Part shown: one piece after another, positions 12,391 through 21,879 of the stretch
Layout of the letters: every line of letters starts with the position of its first letter
How positions within the stretch are numbered: the stretch's first letter is position 1
Program-made: the position numbers and the translations under genes
IMG/VR virus record: IMGVR_UViG_3300049489_000385
Coordinates: 1-37,010 of that record
From: a virus
Reading direction: 5' to 3' (one strand)
Length of the DNA stretch: 37,010 nt
Notes under the pieces: generated by a model
The model's input: the letters and a program-made list of their open reading frames with translations, nothing else
The model's database searches: none
What the model was told of the DNA's origin: nothing

Positions 12391-14444
12391 AAATGTCAGA
12401 TGATGAATTAATGTCTATCGTGTTGACTGCTGATAATGACGCGCTCAGTTATTCGCGCGAGCTGAAAGAAATCAATGACGTATGTATGGATTTTTATAAT
12501 GCAGCGCCTTGGAATGAGATAGAAGGTCATTCGACGGTAATATCAACTGATGTTCATGATGTTGTTGAAGCTGACATGCCTAGCCTAGTTGAAATTTTTT
12601 TAGGCAACAAAAAAGCGCTTACGTTTGAGCCTGTAACCGGGGCAGATGCAGACATTAAAGAGGCGGAAGATAAAACCGAGTATGTAAGATGGATTGTAGA
12701 GCATCAAGAAGACTATTTTAGTCTGATACATAATTGGATTAAGACTGCTGAAATTAAGAAATTTGGCGTATTGCGCTATGATTGGACAGAAGAAAAAAAC
12801 GTAACAAAACGATGCTATACAGGATTAGATGACGCTGAATATTATCAATTGTTGATTGAGCTAGACAGAGAAGATAAACGTAATGATTCTTCTGTCTATG
12901 TTACAAAAAACATCAAGGAAGATGATGGCTGGACGTTAGAAGCAAAAATAAAAAGCATCGTCAAAAAGGTGAAAATATGCGCCATACCAACAGATAATTT
13001 TGTGATTAGCCGGAACGCAACGAGCAAGTGGGACGCTGAAATTGTAGGCGATGACACGCTTGTTAGTCGTAGCGACCTTATTGCTGCTGGCTTTGATAGA
13101 ACGATTGTCGAAAGTCTTAATGTGTCGTCGCAATCACGACAAAATAGTAATAAAACCGGTTACATTGGTGGATCGAGATCAAAACAATCAGACGTGCCAG
13201 ACACAGCCAGCGAATTGGTATTAGTTAGCACTCGTTGCATTAAGCTTGATGCTGATGGTGACGGGATAGCTGAACGGTTAAAGGTCATTTACTCAGGTGC
13301 TACACTGTTATCACGAGAGTGCTTTGATCATGTTAATTATGCGATTTTGAGCACTGTTTTAATGCCTAATGAGGCCATTGGAAAATCACGATCAGAAGTA
13401 AATACAAAAACGCAAGAAGTCAAAACGGCCCTAGTTCGGGGCATGCTGGACAACACCTATCGCGTAAACGCTGGGCGTGTTGTTGTTAATATCAATGATA
13501 CTAACATAGATGACGTGTTGACTCAGCGGCAAAGCGGGATTATTCGCACTCGCGGCGATGTACGTCAAGCTGTTGCGGCATTAGAAACGCCCTATGTCGC
13601 CGATAAAACATTGCAGGTAATTCAGTACATGGATTTTGCTAGGGCTCAGAGATCTGGAACCCTGATGGCTACTCAGGGTCTTAATGCTGATACGTTCACA
13701 AATGAGACCGCAACTAGATTCAATGGCGTACAAGACGAGGGCGCGGCCAAAATTAGGCTTGTAGCAAGGGTAATTGCTGAAACCGGTATGAAAGACCTTT
13801 ACGAAGGTATTTGCTGGACTGTTGAGCACTATCAAGATCATGATGCTGAAATAATGGTATTAGGCAAGCCAATGACGGTAGATCCAACACGATGGCGATA
13901 CAAAAACAGAATTACGTCAAACGTCGGAATTGCAACGACAGATGAGGCAGATAACGTTAAAAATATGGCCGCATTGTTGCAAATCCATCAGCAATTAAAG
14001 GCCATGGGGAGTATTTTAACGGATGATCTGAAGATTTATAACACGCTAGATAAATTGCTGTCTGGGATTGGCATACGTGGAACAAATAAGCATTTCAATA
14101 ACCCTGAAATACCTAAAGAGACTCTACTTGCTCAATATGAACAAGTGTTGACGATGGCAGAACAGCAAAAGTTAATGATTGAGCAAATGCAGCAAAAGAA
14201 TCCGCTTGCTGAAGCAGAACAAATAAAGGCGCAAGCGTCGTTACTGAATACGCAAATAAAGGAGGAAGGCATCAAAAACAAAAATGAGATCGAGATTGCT
14301 AAATTGTTGCAGGATCAAAACCAATTTAACAGACAGTTACAAGAAGACCAACGTCAATTCAATGCCGGTATCCTAGCAAAACTCAATGAGCTAGAGCTTA
14401 AATTCAATGTCAACTTAGTTAGTGACTTGCCACGGGTGGAATAA
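12387..14444 (+). CDS. Portal protein (P22-like size class)
   Basis: 685 aa, close to the P22 portal (about 725). The helical N-terminus (MKMSDDELMSIVLTADNDAL), 'EIEGHSTVISTDVHDVVEADMPSLVEIFLG', 'FVISRNATSKWDA', and a long Gln-rich C-terminal coiled-coil barrel (about 590-670, 'QQKLMIEQMQQKNPLAEAEQIKAQ') identify it as the dodecameric portal. It overlaps terL by ATGA. It forms the DNA channel and binds terminase and tail adaptor. Confidence 0.88.
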   Translation: MKMSDDELMSIVLTADNDALSYSRELKEINDVCMDFYNAAPWNEIEGHSTVISTDVHDVVEADMPSLVEIFLGNKKALTFEPVTGADADIKEAEDKTEYVRWIVEHQEDYFSLIHNWIKTAEIKKFGVLRYDWTEEKNVTKRCYTGLDDAEYYQLLIELDREDKRNDSSVYVTKNIKEDDGWTLEAKIKSIVKKVKICAIPTDNFVISRNATSKWDAEIVGDDTLVSRSDLIAAGFDRTIVESLNVSSQSRQNSNKTGYIGGSRSKQSDVPDTASELVLVSTRCIKLDADGDGIAERLKVIYSGATLLSRECFDHVNYAILSTVLMPNEAIGKSRSEVNTKTQEVKTALVRGMLDNTYRVNAGRVVVNINDTNIDDVLTQRQSGIIRTRGDVRQAVAALETPYVADKTLQVIQYMDFARAQRSGTLMATQGLNADTFTNETATRFNGVQDEGAAKIRLVARVIAETGMKDLYEGICWTVEHYQDHDAEIMVLGKPMTVDPTRWRYKNRITSNVGIATTDEADNVKNMAALLQIHQQLKAMGSILTDDLKIYNTLDKLLSGIGIRGTNKHFNNPEIPKETLLAQYEQVLTMAEQQKLMIEQMQQKNPLAEAEQIKAQASLLNTQIKEEGIKNKNEIEIAKLLQDQNQFNRQLQEDQRQFNAGILAKLNELELKFNVNLVSDLPRVE

Positions 14445-14749
14445 TGACAAAAGACCAAGAAGAAACCGCGCTGGTTAACACATACAACGACGGGCGATCC
14501 GCGTACACATACCTAGAGAAAATTCAGGCCGAATCGGCTTTCATACAGATGAAAGCTGACTTGATGTTTAAATTTGAGAACACTGGATTTAAGGACGACG
14601 ACGAGCGGCGCGAAATCTGGCGAAAAATGCAAACTGTTGCATGGTTGGAACAATCATTGCAAAATATAGTAGATAATGGTAAAATCGCGGAAGTAGAGCT
14701 AAAAGGCTTTGCTAAAATCAAACAGAAATTAAAAGGTATTGCATGCTAA
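14444..14749 (+). CDS. Hypothetical head-region protein
   Basis: 101 aa, almost all helical and charged (MTKDQEETALVNTYNDGRSA, 'DDERREIWRKMQTVAWLEQSLQNIV'). It starts at the base where the portal gene ends. A gene of this size between portal and scaffold occurs in related podoviruses; its role is unknown. It overlaps the scaffold gene by 7 nt. Confidence 0.65.
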   Translation: MTKDQEETALVNTYNDGRSAYTYLEKIQAESAFIQMKADLMFKFENTGFKDDDERREIWRKMQTVAWLEQSLQNIVDNGKIAEVELKGFAKIKQKLKGIAC

Positions 14750-15516
14750 ATAATCCTACGGAACTTAGCTCAGAAGAGGCGATTGAAGAGGATCTCACAG
14801 AGATAACCGAAGATGTTGCCAATGTAAATGCTGAAGGCGAGGAGTTAGAAGAAGCAGAAGCGAAGGGTGAAGAGGAAGTCTTTCTTATCGGGGACAAGGA
14901 AATAACGCCTAAGCGCCTAGAAGAACTTGAAAAAGGCTTCATGCTGCAATCTGACTACACAAAGAAAAGGCAGCTTGAATCTAGACAGTACAAAGACCGG
15001 ATGTCTGAATTAGACGCCGTTGTCGAGCAAGCTAAGCTTTTTGAAACGTTTTTGAAAGATGATGAAAAGGCGGTCAATTGGGATTCTCTGTTAAAATCCG
15101 AAGAGCGGGAAATAGAGGGTAAGTTTAAAGCCAGACGCGAAGAGATTGCAAAAGTTGCGGAAAAAGCGAAGACCGCTAAATTGCAAATAGTAAACGCTGT
15201 TTTGGCAGAAACTAACAAAGCGCTGTTTAATCATTATCCGGAATGGCAAGGCACTACAGGCGAAAAGCAACACAAAGCAGATATAGAGTTAGCTCAAAAA
15301 TATGCTAAATCTATCGGTCATACTGACGAAACGCTATCGCGTTTAGTCGATCCTGCTGAATTTATTGCGATAATTGACGCTGCTAAGTACCACGCCATTA
15401 AAAACGCCAAACCTGACGCCAAAAAAGAACGCCAAGCTCCAAAGTCGGTTACGGCAAAGAAAGCCGTTAAAACTGCTGATAAGAGCTGGGCAGAGGTTTT
15501 CTATGGCAAAGGATAA
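14743..15516 (+). CDS. Capsid scaffolding protein
   Basis: 257 aa, very acidic N-terminus (LSSEEAIEEDLTEITEDVAN..), then long helices with mixed charge and a lysine-rich C-terminus ('KKERQAPKSVTAKKAVKTADK'), the usual composition of scaffolds whose basic tail contacts the coat. Position directly before the major capsid gene confirms the role. AAGGT stands 7 nt before the ATG. No protease motif is seen. Confidence 0.82.
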   Translation: MLNNPTELSSEEAIEEDLTEITEDVANVNAEGEELEEAEAKGEEEVFLIGDKEITPKRLEELEKGFMLQSDYTKKRQLESRQYKDRMSELDAVVEQAKLFETFLKDDEKAVNWDSLLKSEEREIEGKFKARREEIAKVAEKAKTAKLQIVNAVLAETNKALFNHYPEWQGTTGEKQHKADIELAQKYAKSIGHTDETLSRLVDPAEFIAIIDAAKYHAIKNAKPDAKKERQAPKSVTAKKAVKTADKSWAEVFYGKG

Positions 15517-15521
15517 TTTAA

Positions 15522-16538
15522 ATGGCAACACTATCAACAACTGCATTAACCATGCTGGATTGGGCTAAGCGCCAAGATCCTAAAGGTAAAACCGCGTTTA
15601 TCGCTGAGGTTTTAAGCCAAACCAACGAAATGCTCAACGACATGCTAATGAAGGAAGGGAATCTTCCGACTGGCGAGCGTTGCACTATTCGTACAGGTTT
15701 GCCAACCACATACTGGCGACTGATCAACCAAGGTACGCCTCCAAGCAAATCAACCACGGCACAAGTAACCGAGAATTGCGGCATTCTTACCGCAAGGTCC
15801 GAACTTGATCAAGATGAAGCAGAGCTAAATGGAGATACTGGGGCGTATCGTCTTTCTGAATCCGTTGCATTTCTCGAAGCCATGGCACAAGAAGCGGCCA
15901 GTACTCTCATTTATGGATCTGCTGCTGATCCAGAGGAGTTTGTAGGGCTAGCGCCGCGCTATAATAGCCTATCTGCAAACAATGCTGAAAACATCTTAAG
16001 CGCTGGCGGGGCTGGATCAGATAATACCTCAATCTGGTTAATTGGATGGGGCGATCAATCGATCTATGGGATTTTTCCCAAGGGCTCACAAGTCGGTTTG
16101 AGTCATGAAGATCTTGGCTTAGGGGATGCTTTTGACGCATCGAATAACCGATTCCGTGCTTATATGGATCTTTATAAATACAAGCTCGGTTTAGTGGTCA
16201 AAGACTGGCGGTATGGCGTTCGGATTCCGAACATTGATGTGTCTGATTTGGCGGCAGCGTCTGGAGCGCAAGAACTGACAGATGCAACAGCAATAGACAA
16301 ACTTATGTCACGCGCTATCGACAGATTGCCAAAAATGGCAGGTATCAAGCCAGCGTTTTATTGCAATCGAACAGTTGCGAGCTTGTTGCGCGTCATGGCG
16401 TTAGGAAGAAGCTCATCAGCAGTTACAGTCGAGCCAGCACTTAACCAATACGGCCAGAACATTTTTGAAACTAAGTTTCTTGGCATCCCTGTACGAATCA
16501 CTGATGCGATCACTAACACTGAAGCCGTCGTTTCTTAA
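15522..16538 (+). CDS. Major capsid protein
   Basis: 338 aa. 'MATLSTTALTMLDWAKRQDP', 'EMLNDMLMKEGNLPTGERCTIRTGLPTTYWRLINQG', 'FVGLAPRYNSLSANNAENILSAGG' and 'WRYGVRIPNIDVSDL' are the conserved blocks of the major coat family found in BPP-1/epsilon15-like and many other podoviruses, an HK97 fold without a separate delta-domain cleavage site. The strong SD context and place after the scaffold gene agree. Confidence 0.9.
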   Translation: MATLSTTALTMLDWAKRQDPKGKTAFIAEVLSQTNEMLNDMLMKEGNLPTGERCTIRTGLPTTYWRLINQGTPPSKSTTAQVTENCGILTARSELDQDEAELNGDTGAYRLSESVAFLEAMAQEAASTLIYGSAADPEEFVGLAPRYNSLSANNAENILSAGGAGSDNTSIWLIGWGDQSIYGIFPKGSQVGLSHEDLGLGDAFDASNNRFRAYMDLYKYKLGLVVKDWRYGVRIPNIDVSDLAAASGAQELTDATAIDKLMSRAIDRLPKMAGIKPAFYCNRTVASLLRVMALGRSSSAVTVEPALNQYGQNIFETKFLGIPVRITDAITNTEAVVS

Positions 16539-16549
16539 GGAGAAATAGC

Positions 16550-17023
16550 ATGTATTTAGACAATTTTCTGAAATTTTCAGACGCTCAGGCGGTAACGGCG
16601 GATGCTGTAGGGACTAACGTTCTTGATCTATCTGTTGATCGTAGTATTGGCTCTGGCGAGCCAATGGCTGTTTTATTTGTGGTTGATGTTGCCGCAGATC
16701 AAACGACAGGCGACGAAGACTATACGTTTGATGTTGAATATGCATCTAACGCAGCTCAATCGACAGGCCGTCAAATAATTGGCAGGCGTATCTTTGAATC
16801 TGGTACGCCAACCGCACCAGCTCAGGATGCCGATTTGTTAGTTGCTGGGTATGCGTTTTATATTCCGATTCCGCCAACTGTATTATCAGAAAGCGAGCGG
16901 TATCTAGGAATCAGATACGACGTGACCGGCACAACCCCAACGATTACATGCACCGCGTTTTTAGTGCCTATGGCAATGGTCGATTCATACACTACCTACA
17001 ATAACGGCTACGCAATAGTGTAA
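16550..17023 (+). CDS. Bbp16-like capsid cement protein
   Basis: 157 aa, MYLDNFLKFSDAQAVTADAV.., 'LDLSVDRSIGSGEPMAVLFVVDVAADQTTGDEDYTFDVEYA', ending '..YTTYNNGYAIV'. This is the pattern of the Bbp16 family that decorates and stabilises heads built from the same coat family. AAGGAG lies 8 nt upstream. Its place directly after the coat gene supports the call. Confidence 0.85.
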   Translation: MYLDNFLKFSDAQAVTADAVGTNVLDLSVDRSIGSGEPMAVLFVVDVAADQTTGDEDYTFDVEYASNAAQSTGRQIIGRRIFESGTPTAPAQDADLLVAGYAFYIPIPPTVLSESERYLGIRYDVTGTTPTITCTAFLVPMAMVDSYTTYNNGYAIV

Positions 17024-17035
17024 TAACGGTGATTT

Positions 17036-17305
17036 ATGCAGGTAATTGTAAAAGAGGGTAAGGTGGGCTTTTATGATGGTAAACGGGTTTACGGCGGGGA
17101 TACAATCACGCTTAAGCCCTACCTGCTAAATGGCGTTTATGTCACTACAGAACAGCAATTTAGCAACGCATGGATGATCAAGGTCATTACGGATGAAACG
17201 CCACAAAATAAAATTAGCCAACCGGCTGTAATGTTTGATGGTATAGCTGTTTATGGGGACAAAATAAACAAGGCTAAGCGTGGTAGACCTGCTAAGCAAA
17301 AATAG
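17036..17305 (+). CDS. Small hypothetical head protein
   Basis: 89 aa. A beta-hairpin N-terminus (MQVIVKEGKVGFYDGKRVYG) and a basic tail (NKAKRGRPAKQK) with an AT-hook-like 'RGRP'. It stands between the cement gene and a strong terminator. It may touch packaged DNA through the tail (inference). No family recognised. Confidence 0.6.
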   Translation: MQVIVKEGKVGFYDGKRVYGGDTITLKPYLLNGVYVTTEQQFSNAWMIKVITDETPQNKISQPAVMFDGIAVYGDKINKAKRGRPAKQK

Positions 17306-17308
17306 CTA

Positions 17309-17332
17309 ATGGGGCTTAGGCCCCATTTTCTT
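17309..17332 (+). terminator. Rho-independent terminator within the morphogenesis block
   Basis: ATGGGGC (17309-17315), loop TTAG, GCCCCAT (17320-17326), then TTTCTTCT. It separates the abundant head proteins from the adaptor and tail genes and probably lowers their transcription. Confidence 0.85.
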
Positions 17333-17349
17333 CTAAACAAAGGTGAGCT

Positions 17350-17988
17350 ATGCCGTTTGATACTTATGCAAACCTGAAAGCATCTATTCTTGCCCGCTCA
17401 AAGCGCAACGATGTAAGCTCTGATATGCTAGCGGATTATATCAATCAGGCCGAAGCAGAGTTTTATAATAACGCGCAAGCGCCTTTGCGAATTCGTGCAA
17501 TGGAAGCCAGGGCAACCGCAACGGTTAGCACTTCTTCGAGGTTTCTTGCATTGCCAGACTTATTCTTGCAAATGCGACGATTAAAACTTAACGACCCGTT
17601 TTCTGGAAGCAGAGACACAGATATTGAATATCTTGCGCCTGAACAAATGCCGCTTAATAATTTGGTGCAATATCCGCATTATTTTACGGTAACAACTCAA
17701 TTAGAATTTGATTCAACACCAGACGCGGCATATACCGCAGAAATGCAGTATATAAAGAAGTTAATACCATTAAGCGACTCAAATACAACTAACACAATAC
17801 TAAGCGACCATCCAAATATTTACCTATTTGGGGGGCTTTGGGCATTGTTTTTAGATATGCAAGAAGGGGATGTCAGCGAGTTTTTCTACAACAAATTTAT
17901 ATCAGCTATCGAGGGGGCGAATAGAACAGATCAGGCCGGTAGATACGGCCCGGCTCCGATTATCAGGGCAGAAGGATATCATCCTTGA
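17350..17988 (+). CDS. Head-tail adaptor protein
   Basis: 212 aa. 'MPFDTYANLKASILARSKRN' and 'ADYINQAEAEFYN' begin the phage adaptor family (P22 gp4 / SU10 type), with 'FLQMRRLKLN' and 'DHPNIYLFGGLWALFLDMQE..' later, typical of the group. It binds below the portal and joins the tail. AGGTGAG precedes the start. It overlaps the stabilisation gene by ATGA. Confidence 0.75.
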   Translation: MPFDTYANLKASILARSKRNDVSSDMLADYINQAEAEFYNNAQAPLRIRAMEARATATVSTSSRFLALPDLFLQMRRLKLNDPFSGSRDTDIEYLAPEQMPLNNLVQYPHYFTVTTQLEFDSTPDAAYTAEMQYIKKLIPLSDSNTTNTILSDHPNIYLFGGLWALFLDMQEGDVSEFFYNKFISAIEGANRTDQAGRYGPAPIIRAEGYHP

Positions 17989-19400
17989 AAATGACGACGT
18001 TCAAAACGGTTCCGGTCAATATCGTAGGGCAATCATACGAGCACAGAAGCCGCACGTTTTCGATCCAAAAAACAATGAACCTTATCCCACAAGGCGAGTT
18101 CACAGGTGCCAGCGAATCAACGCTAACGACATGGCCAGGATGTACGATAATGGCTACTGATAGCGGCGCAAATCGCGGCATTACAATATTTAATAATGAG
18201 TTGTACAAAGTGTCAGGATCGACACTATCAAGGGTAAGTTCTGCTGGTTCAGTTACAGATATCGGGACAATAACGGGGTTTAATCGTTGTGGGTTTGCCA
18301 ATGATGGCACGACGCTTATTATCACAACGGGCGGCACTGGCTATCAATATGACGGAACGACGCTAAGCATAATTAGCGATAGCGATTATCAAAATGCAAA
18401 CACTGTTGCATATATCAATCAGCAGATGGTTTATGACGGAAACGGGGGAAAGTTTCAGGTTTCAAACGTAGGTGCGCCAACTGCGATTGAAAACAACAAT
18501 TTTGCCACGGCAGAAAGTGCGCCTGATGACACGTTGCGAGTGCTGGCATTCAATGAGCGCGTGTATCTGTTTGGTACTGACACACTAGAAACATGGTATA
18601 ACTCAGGCTCAGGAAACCCGCCGTTTGCCAGAGTCCAGGGCGGCACAATGAACGTCGGACTAGAGGCTATTCATTCGGTGGCTACTACGGACGACTATTT
18701 CTATTTTCTAAGCAACGATAATAGAGTTTATCGCGTATCCTCTCATCAAGTCGAAAATATAACGACAATTGCAGTATCGCACCAGCTAGACTTCATTAGT
18801 TACAAAGAAGACGCTATAGGCCAAATATACCGAATAGAAGGCCAAAATATTTATGTTTTGACGTTTCCAAATGGCAACAAGACGTTTGCGTTTAATGAGC
18901 AAAACGGCGCATGGTTCAATCTATCGACTAACGCAGACGAAGACAGATATATAGGCGAGGATTATGTTGAGATTTATGGCAAACGCTTGATAGCAGACGC
19001 AATCGGCAATATACATGAGTTATCACTTACGACTTATACTGATAATGGTGAAGTAAAGATCCAAGAACGAATTTTTGGCCCACTAAATGGCATCGCAATC
19101 AACGCACCAGGTGAGCGGTTTTTGATGTCATGGCTAGATATCATTATGGAATTAGGCGTTGGATTGGTCACCGGCCAAGGCACCAATCCGCAGTTGATGG
19201 TTTCGGCATCATTCGATGGTGGTAAAACCTTCTCTACTGAAAATGATGTCCTGATTGGACGACAAGGCGATGGGAGGATTAAGGCTAGGTGGTGGCATTG
19301 TGAATCATTTTATGATGGCTTTTTTAGAATCCGTTGTAGCGATCATGTATTTATTTGTATCTATGGCGGGGCGATTGGCATTAAGCCAAGCGGTTACTAA
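17985..19400 (+). CDS. P22 gp10-like packaged-DNA stabilisation protein
   Basis: 471 aa. The N-terminus 'FKTVPVNIVGQSYEHRSRTFSIQKTMNLIPQ' with the later 'TWPGCTIMAT', 'GFNRCGFANDGTTLIITTGGTGYQYDG', 'ERVYLFGTDTLETWYNSGSGNPPFARVQGG' follows the block order of P22 gp10, a beta-propeller-like plug that closes the portal after packaging and anchors the tail needle. Size matches (P22 472 aa). Confidence 0.85.
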   Translation: MKMTTFKTVPVNIVGQSYEHRSRTFSIQKTMNLIPQGEFTGASESTLTTWPGCTIMATDSGANRGITIFNNELYKVSGSTLSRVSSAGSVTDIGTITGFNRCGFANDGTTLIITTGGTGYQYDGTTLSIISDSDYQNANTVAYINQQMVYDGNGGKFQVSNVGAPTAIENNNFATAESAPDDTLRVLAFNERVYLFGTDTLETWYNSGSGNPPFARVQGGTMNVGLEAIHSVATTDDYFYFLSNDNRVYRVSSHQVENITTIAVSHQLDFISYKEDAIGQIYRIEGQNIYVLTFPNGNKTFAFNEQNGAWFNLSTNADEDRYIGEDYVEIYGKRLIADAIGNIHELSLTTYTDNGEVKIQERIFGPLNGIAINAPGERFLMSWLDIIMELGVGLVTGQGTNPQLMVSASFDGGKTFSTENDVLIGRQGDGRIKARWWHCESFYDGFFRIRCSDHVFICIYGGAIGIKPSGY

Positions 19401-19906
19401 TGGCAATTGTTAATCCACGATTACAGCGCATCCCAAAAGCCTTATTACAGGATAGGGAGACTAGGCTTTATTTTGAGGATATAGAGCGGTTTTTACATGA
19501 TCTATGGATACGGACGGGCGGCGGCGATGATGATGTTGCAAATCAATCGTTACGAGAATTGTACCCATGGTCGGTATCCGCAACGGAATCTAGCCATGGA
19601 CTATTTAGCTATTTTGACTCTAATCACACAAAAACTGATTTTGATGTTATCGAGGTTATAGGTACGACACATACAACACGCGGTAACGAAATTGTGGTTT
19701 GTAATAACACGGCATTACTAACGGTAACACTAAATCCAGATGCAGATCATAAAGAGCAGGCGATTATAGTCAGGAATAATACGGGTAGCGTAAGGGTGAC
19801 GGCTACAAAATTGATTAGCGGGCAGTTAACTAAAACTATACTTAGACGATATAGCGCTCCACACCATATTTTCACAACTGAAGCGGATTCCTGGAGTGTA
19901 ATCTAA
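19400..19906 (+). CDS. Tail-region structural protein
   Basis: 168 aa. A helical N-terminus ('RIPKALLQDRETRLYFEDIERFLHDLWIRTGGG') is followed by a beta domain ('TTHTTRGNEIVVCNNTALLTVTLNPDADHKEQAIIVRNNTGSVRVT'), the layout of small knob or fibre-linking proteins in podovirus tails. It overlaps the stabilisation gene by one base and the next by ATGA. Exact role unknown. Confidence 0.6.
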   Translation: MAIVNPRLQRIPKALLQDRETRLYFEDIERFLHDLWIRTGGGDDDVANQSLRELYPWSVSATESSHGLFSYFDSNHTKTDFDVIEVIGTTHTTRGNEIVVCNNTALLTVTLNPDADHKEQAIIVRNNTGSVRVTATKLISGQLTKTILRRYSAPHHIFTTEADSWSVI

Positions 19907-21102
19907 TGAGCGGCTACGAGTTTGAAAAATTACCGCTTAGCGCGTTCGGTGATTTGCGAGTAGTCGAGATATCGCCGATATTTCATAGCTCGTTTGAATA
20001 CACTGTTGACAATACCGAAATAACGACAAATTCAGTTGTAGCGGGTGGAACGGTTACGCAGGCGGATGGAATGGCGGTTATTGGCACAAGCACAACGACC
20101 GGTAGCACGGCTATATTACAATCGAAAACGCATGCTAGGTATCACGCTGGCTTTGGCGGCTTGATGCGAGTATCAGCATTGTTTACTGCTGGCGTTTCTG
20201 GAACCGTTCAGTATGCCGGTCTAGCCGATACCGCTGGCAGCTCTGCAACGGTTAAAAACGGCTACATGGTTGGATATGACGGGACAACGTTTGGCTTCCA
20301 TCGATTTCAAAATGACACAAAAATAAGCGTAGCCCAGACATCTTGGGACGACCCTATGGACGGAACTGGCGAAAGTGGCATGTTGCTAGACTCGTCAAGG
20401 CTGAACGTGTTTTTTATTCAGTTTCAATATCTTGGCGCAGGGGCGATAAAACTTTGGGTAGAACGTGAACAAGGAGATTTAGTATTAGCCCATTCAATAC
20501 AATACGCAAATAGCTACACGTCCCCCAGCGTACACAATCCTAATTTCTACGCGATGTTTATCGCCAAAAATGGCGCTACGACATCAAACGTGGTGATAAA
20601 AACCGGATCATATGGGTATTTTGTAGAGGGCAAAACGTCACATATTGAATACCATCAGCCGCAATTTGCAACCGGATTGCGTGAAAAAACCACGGTAACA
20701 ACTGAAACGGCTATCTTTACTATTAGATGCCGGTCTACATATGCATCAAAAACGAATTTTATTGACATACAGTTAGAGCGTTTGGTGGCGTCTATTGAGG
20801 CCACGTCAGCAAATAACCTAGGATCTGTAAGACTGGTTAAAAATGCAACGCTAGGCGGGTCACCTTCATACGCAGACATAAATACAAACAACTCAGTAGT
20901 TGAAATTGATACAGCGGGAACAACTGTAACGGGCGGCACAACATTACTAGCCATCCCGTTAGCAGGGAAGAACGACAAATCCATTGAAAATGTCACTGAT
21001 TACAAATTTATTTTGCAGGCTGGCGAATCGATTACTGTAGCCGGAACGAGCGCCAATAGTGCAACTATCGTCGCTGCTATAATGTGGAAGGAGTTGTTCT
21101 AA
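19906..21102 (+). CDS. Fibre- or knob-like tail protein
   Basis: 398 aa, beta-rich. It begins MSGYEFEKLPLSAFGDLRVV.. and resembles receptor- or base-attached phage proteins with a 'FGDLRV.E..P....' start. Middle: lectin-like 'GFGGLMRVSALFTAGVSGTVQYAGL' and 'NVFFIQFQYLGAGAIKLWVE'. C-terminus: 'LQAGESITVAGTSANSATIVAAIMWKELF'. Probably a tail attachment protein distinct from the tailspike. It overlaps the next gene by TAATG. Confidence 0.65.
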   Translation: MSGYEFEKLPLSAFGDLRVVEISPIFHSSFEYTVDNTEITTNSVVAGGTVTQADGMAVIGTSTTTGSTAILQSKTHARYHAGFGGLMRVSALFTAGVSGTVQYAGLADTAGSSATVKNGYMVGYDGTTFGFHRFQNDTKISVAQTSWDDPMDGTGESGMLLDSSRLNVFFIQFQYLGAGAIKLWVEREQGDLVLAHSIQYANSYTSPSVHNPNFYAMFIAKNGATTSNVVIKTGSYGYFVEGKTSHIEYHQPQFATGLREKTTVTTETAIFTIRCRSTYASKTNFIDIQLERLVASIEATSANNLGSVRLVKNATLGGSPSYADINTNNSVVEIDTAGTTVTGGTTLLAIPLAGKNDKSIENVTDYKFILQAGESITVAGTSANSATIVAAIMWKELF

Positions 21103-21443
21103 TGGCAACAGAATTATCAAATTTTACAAGCGAAACACAGATTGGCACTACGACGACGTTAGTATCAACTACTTCGACAGAAAAGAAATTTATCGGTAAA
21201 GCAGTGCTAACTAATACTAGTACTAGTGCCGTAGAAGTCACTATTTGGCGACTTTTAACATCGACCACGCCAACTTCTGGTAGCGGCGGTAACTGGCTAG
21301 ATAAGCGAACTATTCAGCCAGGAAAAATTTGGATAGTTGATAGTCTGACAGGCCAAGCGTTGGGTAATAGTATGTCCGTCAAAGCTACCGCCGGAACGGC
21401 AAGCGTGGTAAACGCTAACCTTAGCGGGGCTGTTGAAAGTTGA
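21102..21443 (+). CDS. Small tail-associated beta protein
   Basis: 113 aa from the ATG in TAATG (AAGGAG 10 nt upstream). 'STEKKFIGKAVLTNTSTSAVEVTIWRL' and 'RTIQPGKIWIVDSLTGQALG' form an all-beta domain like phage decoration or tail-collar accessory proteins. Position between fibre-like and GNAT-like genes. Function unknown. Confidence 0.6.
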   Translation: MATELSNFTSETQIGTTTTLVSTTSTEKKFIGKAVLTNTSTSAVEVTIWRLLTSTTPTSGSGGNWLDKRTIQPGKIWIVDSLTGQALGNSMSVKATAGTASVVNANLSGAVES

Positions 21444-21877
21444 TTATTTCGCGAACCTATGACCTCGACGTTATTAAGAACGTCCTATTCGATTCTGCAA
21501 TTTATGACAGAATAAGCGAAGATGGAACAGATGATTACGAATTAACGCTTGGTAATAGCATTTTTGTTACAGATGAAAACCAAATCGGCATTATGATTTA
21601 CCATTGGCTAAATAATGTAACTCTTGAATGCCATGTTCAGATATTGCCCGATTATAGAGCGTATGCGTTTGAATTTGGCCAGTCTGTTTTAAAATGGGCT
21701 TGGGATAATACGAAAGCGCTTAAGATTGTTGCTCAAATACCAACGATCTATCCTGATGTCATTGGGTTTTCGTTGAAAAACGGTTTTGAGCGGGAAGGCA
21801 TTAACAAAAAGTCATACCTGAAAAATGGTGTTTTGTGTTGCCAGGAGTATTTTGGCCTATGTAGGCCTGAGGTGTAA
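21440..21877 (+). CDS. GNAT-like / DUF2824-type protein
   Basis: 145 aa, TTG start overlapping the previous TGA. 'CHVQILPDYRAYAFEFGQSVLKWAWDNT', 'VAQIPTIYPDVIGFSLKNGFEREGINKKSYLKNG' is the C-terminal half of a GNAT fold (acetyl-CoA loop not clear). Such proteins stand before the ejection proteins in many podoviruses. An enzymatic role is unproven. Confidence 0.65.
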   Translation: MIISRTYDLDVIKNVLFDSAIYDRISEDGTDDYELTLGNSIFVTDENQIGIMIYHWLNNVTLECHVQILPDYRAYAFEFGQSVLKWAWDNTKALKIVAQIPTIYPDVIGFSLKNGFEREGINKKSYLKNGVLCCQEYFGLCRPEV

Positions 21878-21879
21878 AA

